Of a stretch of 44,096 nucleotides of DNA, positions 35,801 through 43,960 are shown piece by piece; the stretch's first letter is position 1, and the number at the start of each line of letters is the position of its first letter. The translations under genes were made by a program, and so were the position numbers. The stretch lies in assembly GCA_903826205.1 (NCBI GenBank), contig CAIKDP010000058.1:1-44096 (forward strand), in the 5' to 3' direction. This DNA is from Akkermansiaceae bacterium. GTDB lineage: Bacteria > Verrucomicrobiota > Verrucomicrobiia > Verrucomicrobiales > Akkermansiaceae. Under the pieces are notes generated by a model. The model was not told where the DNA came from and searched no databases. It was given only the letters and a program-made list of their open reading frames with translations.

Positions 35801-38800
35801 CACCGCCACCTTCGACATCACCAGCGGCACCACCAACCTGACAATCTCCGGCGCATCCGCCATATCGACCGGGGGCCTAACAAAGACGGGCGCTGGCACG
35901 CTGACACTTTCCGGACAGAACGTCTACACCGGTGCGACGACCGTCAATGCAGGCATCCTCAAGGCCGGGGTTGCCGGCACGGCGGGCGGCGGCGCGTTTG
36001 GTAACAACTCGGCCGTCACCCTGCTCGACGCGAGCGCCGTGGGCCTGGACATCACCGGTTTCAACACCTGGATCGGCTCTCTGGCAGGTGGCGGCGCAAG
36101 CGGCGGCAACGTCACCCTCGGAACATCCATGCTCACCGTTGGTGGCAACAACACCACCACCACCTACACGGGCAAGCTCAGCGGCATTGGCGGCAGCCTT
36201 GCCAAGACCGGCTCCGGCATGCTCACCCTCAGCGCCAGTAACGATTTCACCGGCGACCTCACCCTGAGTGCGGGCACCCTGAGCGGCGCAACGGACGCCA
36301 ACCTCGGCGCAGCCAACCGCTTGATTTTCGACGGTGGCACTTTGCAGGTCACCGGCACGGCTCTAACCACCTATGCCGCCGGCTTTATCGGCACCCATGC
36401 CGTCGTTTTGAATCCGGGAAAAACCGTCGGCCTCGATATCAACAGCGCAGCCAACACCTTCACCGTCAGCCAAGTCCTCAATCAGGGTAGCGGCGGTCTA
36501 ACAAAACTCGGCGCCGGCACGCTCACCCTGGGCGCAAGCAACACCTACACCGGAGCCACGGCATTGAGTGCCGGCAAAATCACAGTCGGGGTTCTTGGCA
36601 CGGCCAGCGATGGAGCGCTTGGCACCAACTCGGCTCTCACCATGGCCGGCACGACCCTCGACCTCAACAACTTCAATACCTGGGTCGGTTCGCTCACCGG
36701 CAGTGGTGCCATCACCCTGGGCAGCGCCACCCTCACCGTGGGCGGCGACAACAGCAGTCCCGCCACCTTCTCGGGCTCCATCAATGGCAGCGGCGGCCTC
36801 ACCAAGATCGGCTCCGGTACGCTCACGCTTTCCGGCACCAACGGCTACACCGGCGCCACCACCCTGAGCGCGGGCACCCTGAGCGTCAGCACTCTCGCCA
36901 ACTTGGGCAGTGCCACAAACCCGCTGGTTTTCGACGGCGGCAGCCTGCAGGTCGCAGGAGCAGCCCTGACCAACTTCGGCTCTCATCCGGTCACCTTCAA
37001 CGACAGCAAATCGGTGATCTTCGACATCGCCGCATCTAACACATTCACCGTCAGCCAACCTCTCAATCAAGGCAGCGGGGGTCTGACAAAATTGGGCCTT
37101 GGCACGCTTGTGCTCACCGTCACCAACCCATTCAGCGGCCAGTTGACCGTGCAAAACGGCACACTCTCGGTTGGCAATATCGACAGCAGTGGCCCCGATC
37201 CGGCACTCGGCAACGGTGCGTTGCCGGTCATCCTCGGCGGCAGCGGCACCACTGGCACCCTGCAATACACCGGCGGCACTGCCTCCAGCAACAAGCGCTT
37301 CACGCTGGCCACCGGTGGCACCGGCACCTTCCAAGTGGACACGGCCGCCACTGTGCTAAGCCTCGGCAATGCCATCGACGGCGGCGGCAACCTGCTCAAA
37401 ACCGGCGCCGGCACCCTGGTGCTTTTCAACTACAGCACCTATGGCGGCAACACCACCCTCGGTGTCAGCGGCAGTGGCGGTTATGGTGGCGTGCTGAAGC
37501 TGGGTGTGGCAGGCGCGTTGCCGGCAACCACCAATCTGTTCATTCATGCGGATTGCAACAGCGCCGGGCAAACCACGCTTAATCTCAATGACTTGAACCA
37601 AACGGTCAACAATATCACCCTTTACGCCAATGACGGGAATGGCAGTGCCGCATCCCCGACGTCCATCGCCGCAATCACCACCGGCAACGGTATCCTCACC
37701 GTCAACGGCAGCATCACCCTCGATTCCTTCAATGGCGGCGGTGGTCTCATCAGCGGCAGACTCGACCTCGGCGGCGGCGTGCGCTCCGTGATCGGCTTGA
37801 ACCAGTCCAGATGGCTGACCCTTTCGGCCCTTGTTGCCAATGGCGGACTCAACGTGACCAGCGGCAATGTCTATCTATCTAACACGAACAGCACTTTCAG
37901 CGGCGGCCTGACTGTCAGTGGCACTGGCAAGGTCTATGTGGGAGGTGCCAGTTCGGGCTCCCCGGGCTCGCCCGCCAGCGGCCCGCTGGGCACGGGCAGC
38001 ATCACCTTCAGCGGCGGCGGCATGAGTTCGGACACCGCCACCGCCCGCACCATCCTCAATCCGATATCCTTCACCGCCGACGCCACCTTCTGCGTCCCGG
38101 GCTACGGCGGCAACGGCAATTTGACCTTCAGCGCGACCGGCAGCACGAGTCTTGGCGGAGCAACACGCACGCTGTCCGTCAATCCGGGGTCTGTGGTGCA
38201 ACTCGACGGGGCCCTCGGCAATGGCGGCTTCAGCAGCAGCGGCGGCGGCACCCTCGTTCTAACCAACGGTTCCAACGCCTTCACCAGTGCGCTGACCGTG
38301 GGTAACGGCACCCTCAAGGCCGGTGCGCCCAATGTGCTCTCGGGCCAAGCTCTAACAGTAGGAACCGGCACGGCCGGCGATGTTGAAACCCTCGACATCC
38401 AAACCTACAACCAAACCATCGGCACCCTGAGCATCGGCACGCAGGGAACGGGCAGCGGATCGACCCAGGTGGCCTCGATCATCGGCTCGGGGGGCTTCCT
38501 GACCCTCGGCGGCACGCTTACCTCAACCAGTGGCAACCAGAACAAAGGCTCTCTCATCAGCGCCAATCTCGACCTCGGAACGGCGAATCTAACCAGCAGC
38601 GCCCGCATCATCACCGGCAGCAACAGTGGCGGCTCAAGCCGCATTTTCGACCTCGCCATCACTGGCAGCATCACCGGCAGCGGCGTGGGCCTGAACAAGC
38701 AGGGGGCGAGCGTGTTAGGGCTTTCCGGCCAGAATACCTATTCCGGCACCACCACCCTCACCCTTGGAACCATCAACCTCGGCAGCGCCGAAACCGTCGG

Positions 38801-41800
38801 TGTCTCAGGACCCCTCGGCAGCCCCGCAGGCAGCATCGTTTTCAATGGCGGCATCCTGCAATACTCGACCTCCAACCAATATGACTATTCGAGCCGCGTC
38901 AGCAATGCGGCGGGCCAGAAATTCAACATCGACACCAACGGCCAGAACGTGGTCTGGGCCACCGGTTTGGTGAGCACCGGCGGCACTCTGACAAAGACCG
39001 GAACCGGCATTCTAGAGCTCGCCGGCAACAACACTTATGGAGGCGCGACCTTGCTGAGCACCGGCACATTGGTGCTTTCCGGCAACAACAGCGGCTCGGT
39101 CAGCGCAGTGACAATATCCGCCAGCACCGTTGGCCAGTTCAACGCGCTGAACTCCATCCCAGGCACCGGCCGCTCGGTGACCAACTCTGGCACGCTCGTC
39201 TTCGGACCAAGCTTCGGGACCGGCAATATCAGCGCCGGCTTGTCACGCATCACCACCGGCTCGGCTGGCCTCATCGCCATCGACAACAACCCGAGCGCTA
39301 ATTTCGATCTGAACGCGGCTGGTCTGACATCCGCGTCGCTCGGGTCGCTCGCCAACGTGACCTACACCGGCACCCTGACCCCCCAGGGCGGGGTCTACCG
39401 CCTCGGTGGTGGCAGCGGCGTCCTCACCATGGGCAGCGTCAACAGCCTGACAGGGACCAACACCACAACAATCAACGGCAATGTCGTTCTCGCGGCACTC
39501 AACAACAACACCGGTGTTACCACGATCAATGCCGGCACCACCCTGACCTTGGGCGGCGGCACGGCCGGCCTCAACGGCTCGGTCGGTGGCAACATCACCA
39601 ACAACGGCTCCCTGATCCTCAATAACTTCGATGCCCAGGCGTTTGGCGGCGTAGTCAGCGGCACTGGACCACTTACGAAAAATGGCGCCGGCCCGTTCAC
39701 CTTCACCGCATTACAAACCTATACCGGCACAACCACGATCAACGCAGGCATTTTGGCCATCGGCATCAACCACGCATTGCCGGTCAACAGGACTCTGGCA
39801 ATAGCCGGCGGCGCGCTTGACCTCGGATCTAACAACCAATACATCGGCCAGTTCTCCGGCACCGGCGGCAGCGTCACCGGCAGTGGGTTGCTCACTGTCA
39901 ACCCAACCGCCGCGGCCACCTTTGCCGGATCAATCCAAGGGGCTGCCAATCTCGCCAAGATCGGGATTCAGACCCTGACCCTAACAGGCGCCAGCACCAC
40001 CACCGGAACCGTCAGCGTGATGGGTGGCGGACTGACGCTCAGCGGCGGCGGCACGCTGGCCGGCGCGACGGGCTCGATTGCCGTCAATGACTCTATCATG
40101 ACACTCGACAACGCGGGTGCTGCCAACGACAACGACCGCGTCAGCGATGGCAAGGTGGTCTCGCTGGAGGGTGGCACCCTTGTCTATAATGGCGCCAACA
40201 GCAACGCCTCGAGCGAGACCCTCGGCACTGTGACAGCCATCGCCGGCCTTTCAAGCATCTCGGCCACTCCGGGAACGGGTACTGCCAGCGCGGTGTTGAC
40301 TCTCACCAGCCTGACGCGCAGCGCTGGGGCCTTGCTTGCCCTCAGCGGCTCGAATCTCGGGACATCCGCCAATCCTTACGGGCGCATTCAGGTGGCTGGC
40401 GGTAGCGCGTCACTTGCGGGGGGGCTTACACCGGTTGGTGGTGTGGTCCCGGGGGTTTATGGCAGCGCTTTCACGAGTTTCGTCGGTTATACCGACGCCA
40501 CGGGCTTCGCAGCTCTGGGCACAGCGGGTTACGCCTGGCAAAATCCATACAGCAGTGGTGACCTGAGCGCGGCCCCGGCCAACGCCAACGTCACAGGCCT
40601 GACCTCAGGCAACGTCAAAGCGGGCGGGCAGACCATCAACAGCCTCAATTGCCTCAGCAGCAGCAGCAGCATCACATTCAATTCTATCACGCCGGGCACA
40701 CTGACCATTGCCAGCGGCATGCTGGCCGGCGGCGGGGATGGTGCCGGCATTGGTGCCAACGTGGGAACCACCACCGTGCGAGGTCAACTGACATCCGGCC
40801 TCAGCACGGGCGAGTTGTTCTATATGAAAGGCGACGGCGGCAGCGGCGGTGGCAACGCCGGTGATTCTAACATTCACTCGGTCATCGTGGACAACGGCAA
40901 CCCGCTGAGCGGCGGGACACGCGTCAAGCTCGTCGTGATATCAGGCACCGCCCCGGACCAACAGGGCATGAATCCGAGCATCTCGGCCCCCAACAGCTAT
41001 ACGGGCGGAACCTCCGTCACCGCCTCCGGCAGCGGCAGATACAGTGGAACTTACGGAGCCTATTTCAACCTCAACGCCACAACCTCGGGCATCGTGACGG
41101 TGCCGGCCGCCGCCGACCCGAACAACGGCTTGGTGATCAACAACAACGGAAATGTCAGAGAGTTGAACTTTGGAGGTCAAATTGCCCCAAGCAATATCGT
41201 GACCCTCAATGGCGGTGCCTGTCTGACCCTGACCGGCAGCAATACGCTGGCAGGGCTGGTCTTCAATAGCAACGGAGGTAAAAACACCCCATTGGTCACG
41301 CCCACCGGCACCCTGACAATCACCGGCAACATCTCCTCCACGCCAAGCAACATGGCCGTGACACCGACAATCGGCGCCGGCACCCTCGACCTGAACGCAA
41401 CCACGCATAACATCACGGTCTCCGCTTTGCCTGAAGGCAACTACGCCAGCGGCCCGCTCAACGGCTTGGCCATCAGCTCGGTGATCCAAAACGGCGGCTT
41501 TACCAAGAAGGGCGACGGCGTGCTCAACCTAACAGGAACCAACACCTTCAGCGGGGACTTGACCGTGCAACAAGGCGTGGTGAATGTCGCCACCATTAAT
41601 GAAACCAGCGCGTCCGGTCCGTTGGGCAAGAGCACCAATGCCGTGGTTCTGGGCGGCAGCGGCGGCAAGACCGGTGCCATCGAATACAGCGGCGGCAGCT
41701 CCACCAGCACCCGCCTCTTCACCTTGGCCACCGGCGGCACGGGTGGCTTCCAAGTCGATGCGGCCGCGACCACCCTCACCCTCAGCGGACAGATCGATGG

Positions 41801-43310
41801 CAGCGGCGGCCTGGTCAAGACCGGGGCGGGCACACTCACTCTATCCAGCGCCAAGACCTATGGCGGCAACACCACGGTCAATGCCGGAACCCTCAAACTT
41901 GATGGCGCCGGCAGTTTCGCGAATAGCCCGAACATCATCGTCGGCGACACGGCGGGCTCCGCGGCTGTGTTGGATGTCAGCAACAAAACCGGCGGCTTCA
42001 CCGTCGGCGGCACCCAAACCCTGGGTGGCTGCGGTGTGATCAACGGCGCGGTCAATGTCAGCGGTGTTCTCGCACCGGGTGCCTCCATCGAAACCCTGGC
42101 CAGCGGTGCCCTGACCCTCAACAACCTCGCCACGTTTGCCTATGAAGTGAACTCCAGCGTGGCGGCCACCGTTGGGGCCGACCTGCTAAAAGCCGGAGGC
42201 GCGCTGAGTCTGAATGGCACCGTCACCCTGAGCCTAACTGACATCGCCGCATTGCCCATCACGTTCGACACCGGTACGACCTTCTCATTGATCAACTACA
42301 CCGGCGCGTGGAACACGGGTCGCTTCAGCTACGGCAGCACCATCCTCGACGACGAGGCGCAGTTTATCGCCATGAACAACACCTGGAAAATCGACTACAA
42401 CGCAACCAGCGGCGGGAGTAACTTCAGCAGCGAACAGGTGGCCGGTAACTTCGTCAACCTCACCGCCATGGGCGGTCTCGTCGGCTCGCCCAAGATGGTG
42501 GTGCTGGATCCAAATCAGGCCAACATTCCCAACACCGGGTTGCAACCCTTCGGCACGGTGGCGATCGGTTCGAGCAACAGTCTGACCCTAACCATCAAGA
42601 ACACCGGCAACGCCGATCTCACCCTCGGCCCGATCACCCTGGACGGCGCCAACCCGGCCGAATTCACGGTAACGACCGCTCCGTCCGCTCCAGTGGGCTG
42701 GGCTGCAGACAGCAACACCACCACCTTCACGGTGAAGTTCACGCCAGGCACTGCCGGAGACCGCTATGCCATCCTGCATATTCCTAACAACGACAACAAC
42801 ACCTTCAATATCAGCCTCAGCGGGTCCGGCATCAACCCCTATCAGAATTGGATCGATGGCTACACCGACATCCCGCTGGCCGACCGCGATCCGCAAGACG
42901 ATCCCGACCACGACGGAGTCACCAACCTTGCCGAGTTCGCCTTCAATGGTGTGCCCAACGATCCCGCGAAGAAGGGCCGCTTCTTCACCCAGCTCAAGGA
43001 CAACGGTGATGGTGACACCCTCAAGGAACTCACCTTCACCTGCGCGGTGCGCCGCTCGACCAGCGTCGCCTTCCCCGCCAGCGGCGTGCAGACCGCCACC
43101 ATCGACGGGGTGACCTACACCATCGAAGCCAACCCCGTGCTGACCGGCACCTGGTCCAGCGCCGTTTCCTACGCCGGCAAGTCCAACACCCCGCCAGCCG
43201 GCAGCAACCTGCCCGACCTAACCGGCACGGCCTGGGAATACTGCATCTTCTCCGCCTTCAACGGTCTCGGCGGCAAAGGCTTCATCCGCGCCAAAGTCAC
43301 GCTGCCGTAG
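32817..43310 (+). CDS. giant secreted PATR repeat protein 2
   Basis: A 3497-aa paralogue of the previous gene, 55 bases downstream. N-terminus MKPTSPHRLVRTGSHRLALA and signal peptide ending ASAPAA are nearly the same. About twenty PATR repeats are visible (for example LTKIGSGTLTLSGTNGYTGA), so it gained some units or its neighbour lost them. The Hydin-like domain lies near residues 3220-3340, then DPDHDGVTNLAEFAFNG and a terminal module ending in GFIRAKVTLP. The N- and C-terminal parts are close to protein 1 while the middle is rearranged, as expected for repeat shuffling and gene conversion. No barrel domain, no catalytic motif. The two genes probably share a transcript; no terminator lies between them. 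Confidence 0.85.
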   Translation: MKPTSPHRLVRTGSHRLALALVSLLATASAPAANIYWDGTTTDWTTIGSWSTAVGAATPDPALVPGSGDVANFSINTITNTAQTVNLNAAQSVLGMVFLASNTAPTNLLGGGTNQALTLGTSGITVNAAAGAVTIGSATDGQNVAITLGGAQTWTNNSANLFTVVNAVTNGTNTLTVAGTGNTVINGAIGAGAGGLTKSGTGILTLAGANTFSGAITVGGGTLQLGSNSALSGSNSAAVNITGQSTFDLNGYDATVGRIFFASSSSGQTQTLTTGVGTLTLTGAAGGNGNISQDVNSAGPKVINGNINLGGGARTINSQIGTWTVNASFSNGTLNQTGGTILYTSSGTNATKLTGGTYQMGNSSALGTGTLTFAGGGISSSDATARTISNTIVFGSGSLGNATNNGKITFTGPMSSGAGSLTLNSDAQFDGIISGSAGFYVGGSATLTITNTANSFTGGFGTSGTTNQTATLRFDPGSKLVGTAGTFPTLNLNTGTVDLNGTDQTVHGIYFGVANAGTTGTLMTGMGTLTLSGSTITNGLDISPDSGAAHNKMISGNLNLGGATRLISGGGGLLTLSANVSNGNADFKGGTNLLSGTNTYTNTTLTGGTVRVGAVSTGSVGAITNGPLGTGTLTFSGGAISSKDTTPYPLLNAVAFNGSASATIGDATNNGTLTFGGPVNLGITAHTLTINSPTQIDGTIAATSGSYTKAGPGILVLTNGSNAQTGGTTVTAGTLALSGAGVFGASSGNLTLSGGTVDLGGTTDRVVGALSITAAAGSGDTLRNGALKGSSYAASNTSGTAIVSAALLANGAVGFSLNGAGGTVVFSGPNTYTGTTLLSAGTLNLGIAETLGTSGPMGNTALASTISFGGGTLQYSAANQYDYSSRFTASGNNAYKIDTNGQSVSFASALQAAGTSGLTKSGAGTLTLTVPNTYTGATTITAGTLSVTTIGDGGVAGNLGQATSANTNWVIGSGTLQYTGATASSNRGFTLSSGTTATFDITSGTTNLTISGASAISTGGLTKTGAGTLTLSGQNVYTGATTVNAGILKAGVAGTAGGGAFGNNSAVTLLDASAVGLDITGFNTWIGSLAGGGASGGNVTLGTSMLTVGGNNTTTTYTGKLSGIGGSLAKTGSGMLTLSASNDFTGDLTLSAGTLSGATDANLGAANRLIFDGGTLQVTGTALTTYAAGFIGTHAVVLNPGKTVGLDINSAANTFTVSQVLNQGSGGLTKLGAGTLTLGASNTYTGATALSAGKITVGVLGTASDGALGTNSALTMAGTTLDLNNFNTWVGSLTGSGAITLGSATLTVGGDNSSPATFSGSINGSGGLTKIGSGTLTLSGTNGYTGATTLSAGTLSVSTLANLGSATNPLVFDGGSLQVAGAALTNFGSHPVTFNDSKSVIFDIAASNTFTVSQPLNQGSGGLTKLGLGTLVLTVTNPFSGQLTVQNGTLSVGNIDSSGPDPALGNGALPVILGGSGTTGTLQYTGGTASSNKRFTLATGGTGTFQVDTAATVLSLGNAIDGGGNLLKTGAGTLVLFNYSTYGGNTTLGVSGSGGYGGVLKLGVAGALPATTNLFIHADCNSAGQTTLNLNDLNQTVNNITLYANDGNGSAASPTSIAAITTGNGILTVNGSITLDSFNGGGGLISGRLDLGGGVRSVIGLNQSRWLTLSALVANGGLNVTSGNVYLSNTNSTFSGGLTVSGTGKVYVGGASSGSPGSPASGPLGTGSITFSGGGMSSDTATARTILNPISFTADATFCVPGYGGNGNLTFSATGSTSLGGATRTLSVNPGSVVQLDGALGNGGFSSSGGGTLVLTNGSNAFTSALTVGNGTLKAGAPNVLSGQALTVGTGTAGDVETLDIQTYNQTIGTLSIGTQGTGSGSTQVASIIGSGGFLTLGGTLTSTSGNQNKGSLISANLDLGTANLTSSARIITGSNSGGSSRIFDLAITGSITGSGVGLNKQGASVLGLSGQNTYSGTTTLTLGTINLGSAETVGVSGPLGSPAGSIVFNGGILQYSTSNQYDYSSRVSNAAGQKFNIDTNGQNVVWATGLVSTGGTLTKTGTGILELAGNNTYGGATLLSTGTLVLSGNNSGSVSAVTISASTVGQFNALNSIPGTGRSVTNSGTLVFGPSFGTGNISAGLSRITTGSAGLIAIDNNPSANFDLNAAGLTSASLGSLANVTYTGTLTPQGGVYRLGGGSGVLTMGSVNSLTGTNTTTINGNVVLAALNNNTGVTTINAGTTLTLGGGTAGLNGSVGGNITNNGSLILNNFDAQAFGGVVSGTGPLTKNGAGPFTFTALQTYTGTTTINAGILAIGINHALPVNRTLAIAGGALDLGSNNQYIGQFSGTGGSVTGSGLLTVNPTAAATFAGSIQGAANLAKIGIQTLTLTGASTTTGTVSVMGGGLTLSGGGTLAGATGSIAVNDSIMTLDNAGAANDNDRVSDGKVVSLEGGTLVYNGANSNASSETLGTVTAIAGLSSISATPGTGTASAVLTLTSLTRSAGALLALSGSNLGTSANPYGRIQVAGGSASLAGGLTPVGGVVPGVYGSAFTSFVGYTDATGFAALGTAGYAWQNPYSSGDLSAAPANANVTGLTSGNVKAGGQTINSLNCLSSSSSITFNSITPGTLTIASGMLAGGGDGAGIGANVGTTTVRGQLTSGLSTGELFYMKGDGGSGGGNAGDSNIHSVIVDNGNPLSGGTRVKLVVISGTAPDQQGMNPSISAPNSYTGGTSVTASGSGRYSGTYGAYFNLNATTSGIVTVPAAADPNNGLVINNNGNVRELNFGGQIAPSNIVTLNGGACLTLTGSNTLAGLVFNSNGGKNTPLVTPTGTLTITGNISSTPSNMAVTPTIGAGTLDLNATTHNITVSALPEGNYASGPLNGLAISSVIQNGGFTKKGDGVLNLTGTNTFSGDLTVQQGVVNVATINETSASGPLGKSTNAVVLGGSGGKTGAIEYSGGSSTSTRLFTLATGGTGGFQVDAAATTLTLSGQIDGSGGLVKTGAGTLTLSSAKTYGGNTTVNAGTLKLDGAGSFANSPNIIVGDTAGSAAVLDVSNKTGGFTVGGTQTLGGCGVINGAVNVSGVLAPGASIETLASGALTLNNLATFAYEVNSSVAATVGADLLKAGGALSLNGTVTLSLTDIAALPITFDTGTTFSLINYTGAWNTGRFSYGSTILDDEAQFIAMNNTWKIDYNATSGGSNFSSEQVAGNFVNLTAMGGLVGSPKMVVLDPNQANIPNTGLQPFGTVAIGSSNSLTLTIKNTGNADLTLGPITLDGANPAEFTVTTAPSAPVGWAADSNTTTFTVKFTPGTAGDRYAILHIPNNDNNTFNISLSGSGINPYQNWIDGYTDIPLADRDPQDDPDHDGVTNLAEFAFNGVPNDPAKKGRFFTQLKDNGDGDTLKELTFTCAVRRSTSVAFPASGVQTATIDGVTYTIEANPVLTGTWSSAVSYAGKSNTPPAGSNLPDLTGTAWEYCIFSAFNGLGGKGFIRAKVTLP
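41460..43310 (+). repeat. 1.85-kb direct repeat, copy 2 (3' part of PATR gene 2)
   Basis: See the copy at 30910-32761. The final 350 bp differ at only about a dozen sites, mostly third codon positions. Confidence 0.85.
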
Positions 43311-43349
43311 GGTTGACACATTCCAACCCTTTCCAATTCATACCCAAGC

Positions 43350-43441
43350 ATGAAAACAACGCCCTCACTACTCGCCATCGCCATCGCCGCCGCTGCCCTA
43401 ACCCGACCTTCCGCAGCCGCGGAGTTCGCGTTGAAACCAGC
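43350..43441 (+). CDS. short signal-peptide ORF, possibly a truncated gene
   Basis: ATG 43350 opens a 30-codon frame: MKTTPSLLAIAIAAAALTRP, then SAAAEFALKP and a TGA stop. It looks like a complete Sec signal peptide with an AxA cleavage site and only a few mature residues. This is what remains when a secreted protein gene is cut by a stop or frameshift, though a real small peptide cannot be excluded. The following 100 bases show no clear continuation in another frame. Confidence 0.35.
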
Positions 43442-43543
43442 CGCGCCTTGAAGCTTATGGCAACAGCCAAACCGCTGGAGCCGGGCGGCGTGCCATCAGC
43501 CCATCATTCTCCACAAACTCCAAGTGAGGCAGGAAAACTATGG

Positions 43544-43960
43544 ATGATGCAGCCGGGTTTCATCTTCAGCCTCATGGTTCTGGCGATCACGACCGCAGGC
43601 GCGCGCGGCGCCGGGCCGGAGCGGATGCCGCTGGCGGGGCGCGCGGCGATGAAAGCGCGGTCGCCGGATTTGCTGGCGAGTTTTGAGGCGGCCCGGGAGA
43701 CGAATCTAACAGCCGAGGCACTGGTGCGGTTCGCGCCAGCTTGGGAACAGGCCGGCCGGGAACTGGTGGCGAAGCTGCCGAAGTTGGCAATGGTGCGGCG
43801 ACGCTCGCATGGGTTGCGTGGGACGAACGGGACGATGTTCGCCCAGCGCACCGACCGCGGGTCGTCGATCCTGGTGTGGGATCCGGCCCGACCAGAGGAA
43901 GCGCCCCAAGTGATTCTCGACACGGCGGACGGGTTCGTCTGGGACATCAGTCCGTCATGA
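43544..43960 (+). CDS. secreted protein, probably truncated (beta-propeller N-terminus-like)
   Basis: 138 aa from ATG 43544, with AGGA at 43531-43534. A signal peptide (FIFSLMVLAITTAGARGAG) is followed by a helical region (KARSPDLLASFEAARETNLT) and GLRGTNGTMFAQRTDRGSSI, then VILDTADGFVWDISPS and a TGA stop. The last part resembles by eye the start of the TolB-like propeller in large secreted verrucomicrobial and planctomycete proteins, where DISPS is normally followed by more blades. The early stop right at that point suggests a frameshift or deletion. The stop overlaps an ATG of the next frame (ATGA). Confidence 0.5.
   Translation: MMQPGFIFSLMVLAITTAGARGAGPERMPLAGRAAMKARSPDLLASFEAARETNLTAEALVRFAPAWEQAGRELVAKLPKLAMVRRRSHGLRGTNGTMFAQRTDRGSSILVWDPARPEEAPQVILDTADGFVWDISPS

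Larger units (their letters stand above)
662..43710. repeat. dispersed heptamer TCTAACA (core CTAAC), both strands
   Basis: CTAAC occurs about 64 times on the plus strand and GTTAG about 20 times. About 30 of these are full TCTAACA or TGTTAGA, for example at 9710, 10625, 12836, 14354, 18110, 19315, 22697, 27953, 34965, 38352 and 43706 (core start), and reversed at 2472, 9214, 9466, 18664, 23540 and 25876. The base before the core is T or C in nearly all cases and the base after is mostly A or C. Counts were made by hand and may be off by a few. Confidence 0.7.

Noticed and set aside
24350-43310. Classical type V autotransporters
   Set aside because: PATR repeats suggest it, but the last 300 residues are Hydin-like and a small beta module, with no barrel domain or terminal aromatic motif.
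24350-43310. PEP-CTERM sorting tails
   Set aside because: No PEP motif, membrane helix and basic end is found in either C-terminus.
662-43710. CTAAC as an intron branch point
   Set aside because: The word resembles the spliceosomal branch site, but the genes are uninterrupted bacterial reading frames and the word occurs on both strands.
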